Source: Rhodocyclales bacterium GT-UBC
GTDB lineage: Bacteria > Pseudomonadota > Gammaproteobacteria > Burkholderiales > Rhodocyclaceae
Assembly (NCBI GenBank): GCA_003583745.1
Contig: QXPY01000004.1
Coordinates: forward strand, 124,001 to 188,000
Direction of reading: 5' to 3'
DNA length: 64,000 bases
Shown: positions 32,866 through 42,167 of the stretch, piece by piece
Layout: each line of letters opens with the position of its first letter
Position numbering within the stretch: the stretch's first letter is position 1
Made by a program: the position numbers and the translations under genes
The notes under the pieces: generated by a model
What the model was told of the DNA's origin: nothing
The model's input: only the letters and a program-made list of their open reading frames with translations
Database searches by the model: none

Positions 32866-35354
32866 ACCGCAATCTCAGTCTCTTCGCCTTCATCCTCGGC
32901 CTGCTGGCCGTTGTCTGGGTCGCCATCGGCTATATCGGCGGCCACACGCTGGCTTTTTCCGTCTCCTGCATCATTGCCGTGGTCTATCTCGCCGGTGCCT
33001 TCGAAATGCGCCGTTTCCACGCCAATACCGTGGCGCTGGCCAAGGCGCTGGGCAATATCCCGGACGATATCGGCCACCTTGGTGAATGGCTGCAGGCCGT
33101 GCCGGCCGCCCTGAAAAACACGGTACGCCTGCGCATCGAAGGCGAGCGTGTCGCCTTGCCCGGGCCGGGCGTCACGCCCTACCTGGTCGGGCTGCTGGTC
33201 CTGCTCGGCATGCTCGGCACCTTCCTCGGCATGGTCGTTACCCTGAACGGCGCGGTGCTGGCGCTGGAAAGTACCACCGACCTGGCGACCATCCGCTCGG
33301 CGCTGGCCGCGCCGGTCAAGGGCCTGGGTGTCGCCTTCGGTACCTCGGTGGCCGGGGTGGCCACCTCGGCCATGCTTGGCCTGATCTCGGCGCTTTGCCG
33401 ACGCGAACGCGTGCAGGTCGGGCAGTTGCTCGACAGCAAGATCGCCGGCGTGCTGCGCGACTTCTCGCTCACCTACCAGCGCCAGGAAACCTTCAAGGCG
33501 CTACAGGCGCAAGCCCAGGCACTGCCCGAGCTGGTCGGCAAGCTCGATGCGATGATGAGCCAGATGGCCGAGCAGAGCCGCCAGCTCGGTGAGCAACTGT
33601 TGAACGGCCAGCAGCGCTTCCACGAAGAGGCCAAGGGGCTGTACGGCAATCTCGCCCAGTCGGTCGATCAGTCGCTCAAGGCCAGCCTGAAGGACAGCGC
33701 GACGGTGGCGGCGCAAACCATCCAGCCGGTGGTCACCGCCACCATGGCCGGCATCGCCGGCGAAACGCGCGGCCTGCACGACAAACTGTTCGGCACCGTC
33801 GAAGCCCAGCTGGCCGGTATCGCCGGCCAGTTCGCGCAAACCGTCGGCAGCGTCAGCGAGACCTGGACGCAAGCCTTGGTTCGGCACGAGCAGGCGACCG
33901 ATACCCAGCACCAGCAACTGCACCGGGCGCTCATCGCCTATGCCGAAACCTTCGATCAGCGTTCCGCCACCTTGCTGGCCTCGGTCGAAAGTACCCAGGC
34001 CCAATTGCAAGCCGATGCCGCCCGCCAGCATGCGGCGCTGATCGAAACCAGTGCCGCCAGCCAGCAGCAACTGGCCGCGGCGCTGGCCAGCCAGTTCGAC
34101 GGTGTCACCGCCCGTCTCGACCAGGCCGTGGCCCAGGTCGCGAGCACCTGGCAGGGCGCGCTGGCCGAACACAGCCAAAGCAGCGCCGCCATGAACCAGC
34201 GCCTCGATACGACGCTGACCGCTTTTGCCGACACCTTTGGCGAGCGCTCGCAAGCGCTGCTGGCTTCGGTCGAAGCGACCCATGCCGCAGTCAAGAGCGA
34301 GCTGGCCGGCAGCCACGCCGCTTTCGCACAAACCACGCAGGCGCAGCAAAGCGCGCTGGCCGAGCAGGTTGCCACCCAGCTCGACGGCATCGCCCAGCGT
34401 TTCGACGCTGCCGTCCAGGCGGTTTCCGAGACCTGGAGCCGCGCCCTCGGCAAGCACGAGCAGGCCAGCGACCGCATGACCCAGGCGCTGGACCGGACGC
34501 AGAGTACGCTGGCCGACAGCTTTGCCCAGCGCAGCGCGGCGCTGCTGGCCGATCTGCGCGCCACCCAGGCGGCCTGGCAGAGCGAATGGGCGGCCGGCGA
34601 ACAGGCCCGCCAGAACAGTTTCACCGATGCCCTGACGGCGATGGCCGGCAAGCTGGAGGCGCAATGGCAGCAAGCCGGCCAGGCGACTCTGGCGCAGCAG
34701 CAACAGATCACCCAATCCCTGGGCGAGACGGCGCGCGACCTGGTGGCGGCCACCCGGTCGCAGGCCGAAACGACCATTGCCGAAGTCACCCGCCTGATGC
34801 AGACCGCCGCCGAAGCGCCCAAGGCGGCGGCCGAGGTGATCGGCCAGCTGCGCCACGAACTGTCGGCGAGCATGGCACGCGACAACAGCCTGCTCGAAGA
34901 GCGCGCCCGCATCATGGAAACGCTGGGCGCGCTGCTCGATGCCATCAACCATGCCTCGACCGAGCAGCGCAGCGCCATCGATGCGCTGGTGGCGTCTTCG
35001 GCCAACCTGCTCGAACGCGTCGGCAGCCAGTTTGCCGCCAAGGTCGAGAGCGAGGCCGGCAAGCTGGTCGATATCGGTGCCAGCCTGACTGGCGGTGCGC
35101 TCGAAGTGGCCAGCCTGGGCGAGGCCTTCGGCCATGCCGTCAAGCTGTTCGGCGAGTCGAGCGACAAGATGATGACGGCGCTGCAGCGCATCGAAGGCGG
35201 GCTGAGCAAGTCGCTGACCCGCAGCGATGAACAACTGGCTTACTACGTCGCCCAGGCGCGGGAAATCATCGACCTCAGCATCCTCTCGCAGAAGAAGATG
35301 GTCGATGAGCTGCACCGTGTCGCCAACCCGGTCGAAGCGGGTAGCCAAGCGTGA
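32862..35354 (+). CDS. zorA: DUF802 MotA-like protein with long tail, ZorA-like
   Basis: The 830-residue protein has four membrane helices in its first about 180 residues: two at 5-50, then YLVGLLVLLGMLGTFLGMVV and KGLGVAFGTSVAGVATSAML, which carry the MotA/ExbB proton-channel motif. The remaining about 650 residues are an Ala/Gln-rich coiled-coil tail with about 2.7 copies of a 95-residue repeat (units starting SETWTQAL, ASTWQGAL, SETWSRAL). In Zorya, ZorA with ZorB forms an inner-membrane proton-driven motor whose tail reaches into the cytoplasm. Its length and repeats fit this. Confidence 0.82.
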   Translation: MNRNLSLFAFILGLLAVVWVAIGYIGGHTLAFSVSCIIAVVYLAGAFEMRRFHANTVALAKALGNIPDDIGHLGEWLQAVPAALKNTVRLRIEGERVALPGPGVTPYLVGLLVLLGMLGTFLGMVVTLNGAVLALESTTDLATIRSALAAPVKGLGVAFGTSVAGVATSAMLGLISALCRRERVQVGQLLDSKIAGVLRDFSLTYQRQETFKALQAQAQALPELVGKLDAMMSQMAEQSRQLGEQLLNGQQRFHEEAKGLYGNLAQSVDQSLKASLKDSATVAAQTIQPVVTATMAGIAGETRGLHDKLFGTVEAQLAGIAGQFAQTVGSVSETWTQALVRHEQATDTQHQQLHRALIAYAETFDQRSATLLASVESTQAQLQADAARQHAALIETSAASQQQLAAALASQFDGVTARLDQAVAQVASTWQGALAEHSQSSAAMNQRLDTTLTAFADTFGERSQALLASVEATHAAVKSELAGSHAAFAQTTQAQQSALAEQVATQLDGIAQRFDAAVQAVSETWSRALGKHEQASDRMTQALDRTQSTLADSFAQRSAALLADLRATQAAWQSEWAAGEQARQNSFTDALTAMAGKLEAQWQQAGQATLAQQQQITQSLGETARDLVAATRSQAETTIAEVTRLMQTAAEAPKAAAEVIGQLRHELSASMARDNSLLEERARIMETLGALLDAINHASTEQRSAIDALVASSANLLERVGSQFAAKVESEAGKLVDIGASLTGGALEVASLGEAFGHAVKLFGESSDKMMTALQRIEGGLSKSLTRSDEQLAYYVAQAREIIDLSILSQKKMVDELHRVANPVEAGSQA

Positions 35355-36001
35355 GCAGGGAAGAGATCGACGCCGGCGTCGAACACGAAACGCCGATCTG
35401 GGCTGTCTTCGGCGACTTGATGTCGGGCCTGCTCGGCGCCTTCGTGCTGATCCTGGTCGGCGTACTCGGCGTGCAACTCGAACTGGTCAGCAGCCTGGAA
35501 GCCGAAATCCAGAAACGCCAGCAGGAAGAACAACGCCGCGAAGCCCTCGAAAAGGCGCTGGCCGGGCCGCTGGCATCCGGCCGGGTGACGCTCAACAACG
35601 GCAAGATCGGCATCAGCGGCAATGTGCTGTTTGCGCTCAACTCCGACCAGTTGCAGCCGGAAGGCAAGCAGTTGCTGAAGAGCCTGTCGCAGCCGATTGC
35701 CGCCTACCTCGGCGCCAGCGAGCAGATGCTGATGGTCAGCGGTTTTACCGACGATACGCCGGTGCGCGGCAGCAACAGCCAGTTCGCCGACAACTGGGAA
35801 CTGTCGGCGCAGCGCGCCCTGACCGTGACGCGCACGCTGATCGAGGACGGCGTGCCGTCGTCGTCGATCTTCGCTGCCGCTTTCGGCGCACAGCAACCGG
35901 TGGCAGCCAATACCGACGCCGAGGGGCGCGCCCGCAACCGTCGCGTCGAAATGGCGCCGGTGCCCAAATCCAGCACCAACGGCAAGGCGGCCAATGGCTG
36001 A
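35351..36001 (+). CDS. zorB: OmpA/MotB-like protein, ZorB-like
   Basis: The 216-residue protein has one N-terminal membrane helix with the MotB-type Asp at residue 22 (WAVFGDLMSGLLGAFVLIL), a short coiled segment rich in Gln/Glu/Arg, and a C-terminal OmpA-like peptidoglycan-binding domain (VSGFTDDTPV, LSAQRALTVTRTL, GRARNRRVEM). The Asp is the expected proton carrier of the motor. ATGA overlap with zorA and an eight-base overlap with zorG show one transcript. Confidence 0.85.
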   Translation: MSREEIDAGVEHETPIWAVFGDLMSGLLGAFVLILVGVLGVQLELVSSLEAEIQKRQQEEQRREALEKALAGPLASGRVTLNNGKIGISGNVLFALNSDQLQPEGKQLLKSLSQPIAAYLGASEQMLMVSGFTDDTPVRGSNSQFADNWELSAQRALTVTRTLIEDGVPSSSIFAAAFGAQQPVAANTDAEGRARNRRVEMAPVPKSSTNGKAANG

Positions 36002-36731
36002 AACGGGGACGCCGGGCGATAGCGCCGCCAATCCTGCCGGCAGCCAGGCCGCTTCTTCTACCGAGCTCCCGGCCGGGCTCGCCGCCCTGCGCGCCAGTGG
36101 TGCCGCCGATCGCGACCCGGTGCGCTTTGCCTACCTCGTCGCGCTGACCCGCCGCGCCGCGCCGCAACCGGCGGCGATCAGATCGTGGCTCGATGCCCGG
36201 ATCAGCGCCGCCGTTGCTGAACTCGCTGCCCGTCCGGCGTCGCCTGCGTCGGAACCCACCGTAGCAGACACCGCCAGTCCACTGGCCGAATTGCTTGCCT
36301 ACATCGGCCAGCAGGCCCACGATCAAGTCCAGCCGGTGGCGTTGCCCGGCGTGCCAGCGACCGCTGCCTCCGGGCAGCGCCGGCCGGTCGAGGCGAAAAA
36401 TTCTGCGGTGGGCCGCAGTGCGCCGGCACCTGAACTCAAGTCGGTCGCCTATTTCCGCGACGAGTGGTCCAAGCTCAGTACCGAGCAGCAGCTCACCCAA
36501 ACCCTGGCCCAGGCCCCGGAAAACGCCGGTCCGATGAACTCCCAGCACCTCGTCCTGCGCAGCCTGCAGCGCATGCGCGATATCGCGCCGGATTATCTGC
36601 AGGGCTTCATGTCCTACATCGATACGCTGATCTGGCTGGAGCACGCCGATCCGACCCGTCCGGCGGGCGGCCGGGCGACCGATGGCGAGAGCAAGGCGCG
36701 CCCGGGCAAACGTACTTCGGCAAAGCGCTGA
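35994..36731 (+). CDS. zorG: DUF2894 protein, ZorG-like
   Basis: The 245-residue protein has a Pro/Ala-rich linker in the middle and the DUF2894 C-terminal pattern (ELKSVAYFRDEWSKLSTEQ, MNSQHLVLRSLQRMRDIAP, GFMSYIDTLIWLEHA). It ends the operon. Family membership is fairly clear; the biochemical role is not established. Confidence 0.75.
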   Translation: MAETGTPGDSAANPAGSQAASSTELPAGLAALRASGAADRDPVRFAYLVALTRRAAPQPAAIRSWLDARISAAVAELAARPASPASEPTVADTASPLAELLAYIGQQAHDQVQPVALPGVPATAASGQRRPVEAKNSAVGRSAPAPELKSVAYFRDEWSKLSTEQQLTQTLAQAPENAGPMNSQHLVLRSLQRMRDIAPDYLQGFMSYIDTLIWLEHADPTRPAGGRATDGESKARPGKRTSAKR

Positions 36732-36744
36732 ATCAAGTTGGTCT

Positions 36745-37650
36745 TTATGGCCCGGCGGCAGATGCCCGGTCCTCGTTCATCAGGATGTCGGCAAACGCCT
36801 GAGCCAGTGGCGTGTCGTGCAGCGGCAGCACCAGCGCGCAATTCGATTGCGCATCGGGGTCGCTCAAAGGAACGTAGGCAATCCCTTCGCCGCCCAGCGT
36901 CGTCATCCGTTCGGGCACGATGGCGATGCCCTTGCCGGCCCCGACCAGGTTGAGCATGGAGGTCTTGGGCGAGACGATACGGGCGGTGTTGGGGACAAAG
37001 CCGCGCTTCAGGCAGAGATCGGTGACGACCCGGGCCAGGCCGCCGCGTTCGCGATATACCGCCGAGACGAACAGTTCGTCGCGCAAGGCGGCGACGGTGA
37101 CGCTGGCCTGTGTCGCCATCGAATGCCCGGCTGGAAAGGCGACCCAGAGCTGCTCGGCCGCCAACTCCACAAAACGTACGCGCGAATCGCGGCGCAGCAC
37201 GGGCAGGCGGATCACGCCGAGATCGGCGTGGCCGGCCGCGACCAGCGAAACCTGCTCCTCGGATGACGCCCCGTCCAGGTCGATGCGCGCTTTCGGACAG
37301 GCGGCGGAAAAGCGGTCGAGCCAGGGCATCAGGCTGGTGGCCGGGATGGTGCTGGAGTGCAGCAGGCGCAGCACGCCGGCCTCGCCGCGCGCCAGTTGCA
37401 GACCTTCTTCCGCAGCGGCGGCGAGCATCCGGGGAAGGCCGGCCAGGCGTTCCCGGTAGACCGATCCGGCCGGCGTCAGCCGTACGCCGCGCGGCTCGCG
37501 CTCGAAGAGCGTGAAGCCCAGTTCGTCTTCCAGTTGGGCGATTTGCCGGCTCAACGCCGATTGCGCAATAAACAGGGTGGCGGCGGCCTGGGTGAAGCCG
37601 CCGAGGTCGGCGATAGTCAGGAAGTATTGGATTTGCCGGAGACTTGGCAT
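36745..37650 (-). CDS. LysR-family transcriptional regulator
   Basis: From ATG 37650 the 301-residue protein starts MPSLRQIQYFLTIADLGGFT, the usual LysR N-terminus, with helix-turn-helix at residues about 18-38 and a periplasmic-binding-like effector domain from about residue 90 (VLRLLHSSTIPATSLMPWL). A longer open frame to 37746 would overlap the divergent exporter gene and is not typical. It probably controls the YdcZ-type gene 94 bp away. Confidence 0.85.
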   Translation of the reverse strand: MPSLRQIQYFLTIADLGGFTQAAATLFIAQSALSRQIAQLEDELGFTLFEREPRGVRLTPAGSVYRERLAGLPRMLAAAAEEGLQLARGEAGVLRLLHSSTIPATSLMPWLDRFSAACPKARIDLDGASSEEQVSLVAAGHADLGVIRLPVLRRDSRVRFVELAAEQLWVAFPAGHSMATQASVTVAALRDELFVSAVYRERGGLARVVTDLCLKRGFVPNTARIVSPKTSMLNLVGAGKGIAIVPERMTTLGGEGIAYVPLSDPDAQSNCALVLPLHDTPLAQAFADILMNEDRASAAGP

Positions 37651-37744
37651 GCTGAAATGAGATGGATGACGGGGAAAAACGGCATTTGTCTTATACCGCG
37701 TCCCTCCACAAAATGGAATCTTCTGCATCTCCTGGTGAGTTTTC

Positions 37745-38200
37745 ATGTCCTTCAGTACCCAAGCCCTGTCCTGCCTGCTGGTTGTTTTCGCCGGTGCGAG
37801 CGTTGCCCTTCAGCAGATATTGAACGCCAACCTGCGTCTCCATCTCGGATCGCCGTGGTGGGCGGGGGCGGTCAGTTACCTGGTTGGCCTGCTCGCCATG
37901 CTGGCCGTTGCGCTGATCGCGCCGGGGCCGCGCCTGAGCGAATCGCTGGCCAGCGGCGGTACATCCTGGGTCAGTTGGACTGGCGGGCTGTTCGGGGCGA
38001 TCTTCATCGGCATCGCCATCTTGATGGTGCCGCGCCTGGGAGCGGCCACCACGCTGGCGCTGATTGTCGTCGGGCAGATGATCGGATCGCTCGCCTTCGA
38101 CCATTTCGGCATCCTGGGCGTCGCGCAACAGTCGGCGACGGTCGGCCGGATGGCCGGCGCGGCATGCCTGATTCTGGGCGTGGTCCTGATCAGGGGCTGA
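37745..38200 (+). CDS. DMT-superfamily membrane protein (DUF606/YdcZ-like)
   Basis: The 151-residue protein has five hydrophobic helices and the DUF606 pattern (AGASVALQQILNANLRLHLG, SPWWAGAVSYLVG, TTLALIVVGQMIGSLAFDHF, GAACLILGVVLI). These proteins are half-size drug/metabolite transporters thought to act as dimers or with a partner. It is divergent from the LysR gene, a common pair in efflux loci. Substrate unknown. Confidence 0.83.
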   Translation: MSFSTQALSCLLVVFAGASVALQQILNANLRLHLGSPWWAGAVSYLVGLLAMLAVALIAPGPRLSESLASGGTSWVSWTGGLFGAIFIGIAILMVPRLGAATTLALIVVGQMIGSLAFDHFGILGVAQQSATVGRMAGAACLILGVVLIRG

Positions 38201-38205
38201 GCGGG

Positions 38206-38745
38206 CTAGCGGTTTCCTGAACGCTTGGCCGGTTTGGCCGAGAGCGTCACGATGAAGGGGAATTCTTCGTCGGCATGGCGGGCGATGCGGAAATCCGGCC
38301 CGACAGCCTGCTTCAGGCCGGCGGTCAGTGCGTCGAGATCGACCGCTTCGCAGCGCAGGTCGGCGATGACATCGCCGGCGTCCTGGTACACCGGGAAGTC
38401 CGAGCAGCCGACCGGTTTGAGCGGATGGTCGTAAGCGCGGCAGCTGTGGCCGGCTTCGTCATAGGCCGGGCAGGGTTTGCTGTGGGCGTAATACAGCCCG
38501 TTGCCGGCCCGCACGTCTTCCGGTCCCTGGCCGCTGGCCAGACGCCGGTCGAAGGCGGGGCGGGATTCATCGAGATGCCAGAAGAACTTGAGCTGCTTCC
38601 ACTCCAGTTCGAGCACGAGGGCGTCGAGCCGACAGCATGGACGAGCGCAGACTGCACAGTGCGGGATGACGGTGGACGCCTGATAGGCGGCCGCGGCGGC
38701 GGCGAGTTCCTGGCTGGGGAGATGACGGGCAGGGCGCTTGCTCAT
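38206..38745 (-). CDS. YkgJ-type cysteine cluster protein
   Basis: From ATG 38745 ([13 protein letters not shown]) the 179-residue protein carries the CxxCx3CC cluster at residues 30-38 ([10 protein letters not shown]) and later Cys/His residues ([27 protein letters not shown]), the pattern of the YkgJ/UPF0153 zinc- or iron-chelating family. Its function is unknown. It starts divergent from the luciferase-like gene and ends six bases from the DMT gene. Confidence 0.78.
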   Translation of the reverse strand: MSKRPARHLPSQELAAAAAAYQASTVIPHCAVCARPCCRLDALVLELEWKQLKFFWHLDESRPAFDRRLASGQGPEDVRAGNGLYYAHSKPCPAYDEAGHSCRAYDHPLKPVGCSDFPVYQDAGDVIADLRCEAVDLDALTAGLKQAVGPDFRIARHADEEFPFIVTLSAKPAKRSGNR

Positions 38746-39002
38746 TGCAGCGGGACCGGGGAAGGCAGGGTGGTGGGCGAGGGGCGGGTCACGGGGTTGG
38801 CGTTCGGGGGCAGAAAGGCGCGATGGTCGAGATGAAGCGAAGCGCAAGGCCGGCCAGTATACGACCAAGCATCGTTGCCGGCAGTTCGAACGCTGTCGGC
38901 GTTTGGTCTGTCGAAGCGCTTTGCGGCTTGAGTCCGCGCCTGTCGAACCGGCGGCGCCTATTCGTTATGCTGCCCGCTCGCCCAACCTACCCAGGAATCC
39001 GT

Positions 39003-40005
39003 ATGACCGACCAGCACAACACCCGGCTCTCCATGCTCGATCTCGTTACCGTCCGTGAAGGCGGCACGGTGGCCGATGCCCTGGCCATCGCCCGCGATAC
39101 GGCGTGCCATGTCGAGCAGCTCGGTTTTACCCGCTACTGGGTGGCCGAGCACCACAACATGCCGGGCATCGCCAGTTCGGCGACGGCCGTTCTGGTCGGC
39201 TATCTGGCCGGGGCGACGAGCCGCATCCGGGTCGGCTCGGGCGGCATCATGCTGCCCAACCATGCGCCGCTGGTTGTCGCCGAGGCCTTCGGGACGCTCG
39301 CCGAGTTGTATCCGGGACGAATCGATCTTGGTCTGGGACGGGCGCCGGGGACCGACCGGCTGACCATGCGGGCGCTGCGTCGCGACCGGATCGAGACGGA
39401 GGCCGATTTTCCGCGCGAGGTGGCCGAGTTGCAGCGTCTGCTCGGCCCGCGCCAGCCCGATCAGCAGGTCATTGCCGTACCGGGCAGCGGCACCGAGGTG
39501 CCGATCTGGCTGCTCGGCTCCAGCCTGTTTTCCGCCCGGCTGGCGGCTGAGCGCGGCCTGCCCTATGCCTTTGCCTCGCATTTCGCGCCGGCCATGCTGA
39601 TCCAGGCCATCGAACTCTATCGCACCCATTTCCGGCCTTCGCCCAAGCTGGCCGAATCCTACGTGATGATCGGCGTGCCGGTGATCGCGGCCGAAAGCGA
39701 CGAAGCGGCTGCGTTTCTGGCCAGCAGCAGCCATCAGCGCGTGCTGGGCATTCTGCGCGGCGATCGCCGGTTGCTGCCGCCACCGGTTGCCGGTTTCCTG
39801 GAAAGCCGTGCCGCCGCACGAGAGAGCCGGCATTGCCGACTTTCTCGGCGCCGCGGTGATCGGCGGGCCGGACCGGGTGCGCGACGGCTTGCGGGAGTTG
39901 AAGCAGGCGACGCAGGCCGATGAAATGATCGTCGTCAGCGATATTTTCGATCCGGCGCTGCGCCTGCGTTCGCTGGAAATCACCGCTGGATGCTTTACGC
40001 CCTGA
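39003..40005 (+). pseudogene. Luciferase-like FMN oxidoreductase, frameshifted
   Basis: The first 268 codons encode an LLM-class flavin oxidoreductase of the MsnO8 type ([49 protein letters not shown]). Near 39806 the homology moves to another frame: [20 protein letters not shown] and [20 protein letters not shown] continue the same family to the stop at 40005. One extra base near 39804-39810 explains this. If the base is real the protein is cut or altered after residue about 268; if it is a sequencing error the gene is intact with about 333 residues. Confidence 0.7.
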
Positions 40006-40020
40006 GTCGCCGGGCGCCGG

Positions 40021-41355
40021 CTAGCGCATCTCGAACAGTTCCTGGTGGAAGCGCTCGCGTGGCAGGCCGTTCAGGCACAGCGTGTCGCGAATGATCTGCC
40101 CGAGCCGGGCCGGCCCACAGAACCAGATGTCGGCGTCCTTCCAGTCCGGCACGGTGCGCATGATGTAGTCCGGATCGAGTCGCCCGTCGCGCTGATCCCA
40201 CAACACGTGTAGTCGGACCTTGGCGGCGGTGGCGTCGTCGGCCAGACGGTCGATGATCGACGCGTCATAGCTGCTGGTGCAGTGGAAGAGGTCGATCGAC
40301 TTGCCGTCGGTCTGGGTGAGCAGGGATTTCAGCCGGGCGATGAACGGGGTGATGCCGATGCCGCCGCCGATCCAGATCTGGCGGGCTTGGTCGCCGGCGA
40401 AGTTGAAGCGGCCGTAGGGGCCTTCCAGCCTGACCGGGTCGCCGACCTTCAGGCGCTCCGGCAGGGTCCGGGTGTAGTCGCCCAGCGCCTTGATCATGAA
40501 GCGAATCCGGCCGTCGCCTTGCCAGGCCGATGCGATGGTGAAGGGATGCGGCCCTTCTTCGGCATGGAAGGTCACGAAGGCGAATTGCCCCGGCTCATGG
40601 CCGGTCCAGCCGCTTTTCAGGTCGATGTCGACGCACAGGACGCCGAGCGCAGGTTGGTGTTCCAGTCCGACCACCTCGCCTGCCGCCGGCTTGGCGCCGA
40701 CCCGCTGGCGGAATAGCGCCATCACCGCGCCGATGCTGCCTAGCGTCATCAGCACGACCAGGACCGGGCCGATGGGGCCGTTCCAATAGTCGAACTTGAC
40801 CAGGATGACGGCGTGAAAGACGAAGGCCAGGTAGGTGAGCGCCAGGATGCGATGGGTCTGGAAAAAGCGCTTGTACGGGAAACGCTTGATCAGGGCGAGC
40901 ACCATCAGGACCAGGGCGAGATAAAAGGCCCATTCGCCGACCGTTTCGGCCAGACCGCGCTGGCTGCTGAACAACTGCTGCCATGAACCGTCCGGGAAAG
41001 TGGGGCGCGGCTTGCGTCCACGGCGTTCCAGCCAGCCGAGCGCGACCAGCCATTTCGGCCCCTTGGCGATCAGCCAGTGGCTGATCGAGATGGCCAGCCC
41101 GGCGATGCCCAGCCATTTGTGCAGCCGGTACATCTTGTCCAGGCCGCCCAGATAGGGCTCGACGAAGGTCGGGCGCAGGGCGAGCATCATTGCCAGGCTC
41201 ATGACGCTGATGCCGAGAATGCCGGTGTACTGGTTGAGCAGGTTGCGCCAGTCGAAAAAGCCGTTGAGGCTGGCCAGCGGGGTCGGATCGGTCAGCCACC
41301 AGCCGAAACTGAGAAGAATCAGGTAGCCCCACAGGGTGTATTTGATCTTATTCAC
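40021..41355 (-). CDS. Ferric-reductase-like flavocytochrome (FAD/NAD domains)
   Basis: The 444-residue protein has an N-terminal ferric-reductase-type membrane domain with about six helices and paired His residues spaced for two hemes (RLHKWLGIAGLAISISHW and THRILALTYLAFVFHA). The C-terminal half is a ferredoxin-reductase module: FAD site HPFTIAS and NAD site IGGGIGITPF, ending FHQELFEMR. It would pass electrons from NAD(P)H across the inner membrane. It is divergent from a MarR regulator. Confidence 0.87.
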   Translation of the reverse strand: MNKIKYTLWGYLILLSFGWWLTDPTPLASLNGFFDWRNLLNQYTGILGISVMSLAMMLALRPTFVEPYLGGLDKMYRLHKWLGIAGLAISISHWLIAKGPKWLVALGWLERRGRKPRPTFPDGSWQQLFSSQRGLAETVGEWAFYLALVLMVLALIKRFPYKRFFQTHRILALTYLAFVFHAVILVKFDYWNGPIGPVLVVLMTLGSIGAVMALFRQRVGAKPAAGEVVGLEHQPALGVLCVDIDLKSGWTGHEPGQFAFVTFHAEEGPHPFTIASAWQGDGRIRFMIKALGDYTRTLPERLKVGDPVRLEGPYGRFNFAGDQARQIWIGGGIGITPFIARLKSLLTQTDGKSIDLFHCTSSYDASIIDRLADDATAAKVRLHVLWDQRDGRLDPDYIMRTVPDWKDADIWFCGPARLGQIIRDTLCLNGLPRERFHQELFEMR

Positions 41356-41575
41356 GAAGATGTCCTGTTTGTCATGTCTGCAATCAGGTTAGCCAGCGAT
41401 TATCTTCCAAGCAAGATAAATTACATTTATTGCATTCTGTAACAAATGATGTAGCCAGGCCCTGCCTGTCAGCCTCGAGGCAGTTGCGCCAACGGTTGCA
41501 TCGAGCTTGGGCGCGGCCTATTCTCTTTCCGGGAAGATAATTCTCATCCATCTGCCAGATCGTGAAAGCGCACCG
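41356..41575. promoter_or_regulatory. Divergent region with MarR-type palindrome
   Basis: The 220-bp gap between the flavocytochrome and MarR genes contains TTATCTT-CCAAGC-AAGATAA at 41400-41419, a perfect 7-bp inverted repeat 45 bases from the flavocytochrome start. Its size suits a MarR dimer. The rest is AT-rich near 41420-41450 and GC-rich after that; no other element is clear. Confidence 0.6.
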
Positions 41576-42055
41576 ATGTCGATCAATCCGAACATGAAGA
41601 ATCACCAGTGGGACAGCTCGCTGGATCCGGAAATCGTCCCCTTGTTTCTTGCCTTGCAATGGGCCAAGGCAATTTCCCTCGAGGCCATGCAGGCCCCGCT
41701 CAGCCGCTTCGGCTTCACCCCGGCCGAGCTTGATGTGCTGGCCACGCTGCGTAATGCGCCTGCCCCGCACCGGCTGACGCCCTCCCGGATTCACGATGAA
41801 GTGGTGATCACTTCGGGCGGACTGACCAAGGTCATGCTGCAACTCGAAGCACGGGGATTGGTGACGCGAACCCCATCCGATGGCGATCAGCGCATCAAGC
41901 CGGTCTGCCTGACGGCCGAAGGGCGGCAGCGGATCGAGCAGGCGATGAGCGAAATTGTCGCCGAGTCCGGGCGCTGGATCAGGGCACGACTGGCGCCGGA
42001 CGAGGTGGCAGCGCTGACCGGCCTGCTCAACAAGCTGATTCCTGCACGGCCCTGA
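41576..42055 (+). CDS. MarR-family transcriptional regulator
   Basis: From ATG 41576 the 159-residue protein has the MarR winged helix: FGFTPAELDVLATLRNAP, then IHDEVVITSGGLTKVMLQLE and the wing TRTPSDGDQRIKPVCLT. It probably represses the divergent flavocytochrome gene and itself through the palindrome between them. No Cys suggests it is not a thiol-based OhrR sensor. Confidence 0.85.
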   Translation: MSINPNMKNHQWDSSLDPEIVPLFLALQWAKAISLEAMQAPLSRFGFTPAELDVLATLRNAPAPHRLTPSRIHDEVVITSGGLTKVMLQLEARGLVTRTPSDGDQRIKPVCLTAEGRQRIEQAMSEIVAESGRWIRARLAPDEVAALTGLLNKLIPARP

Positions 42056-42167
42056 GCGCCAGACAGGAGGAGGATGAATGCTGGTAATCTATGCCCTTTC
42101 ATTCCGATGGTATGAATCGGAATTCATTGGCCGCCCGGAATGGGGGCTGACGTGGAGATGATCTGAA

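Noticed and set aside
33501..35348. 615-codon minus-strand frame
   Set aside because: Antisense shadow of the repeat-rich ZorA tail; its long openness comes from high GC and the repeated Ala/Gln codons.
41530..41560. Fur-box-like GATAAT sequence upstream of the MarR gene
   Set aside because: Only a partial match to the 19-bp consensus and not symmetrical; too weak to report.
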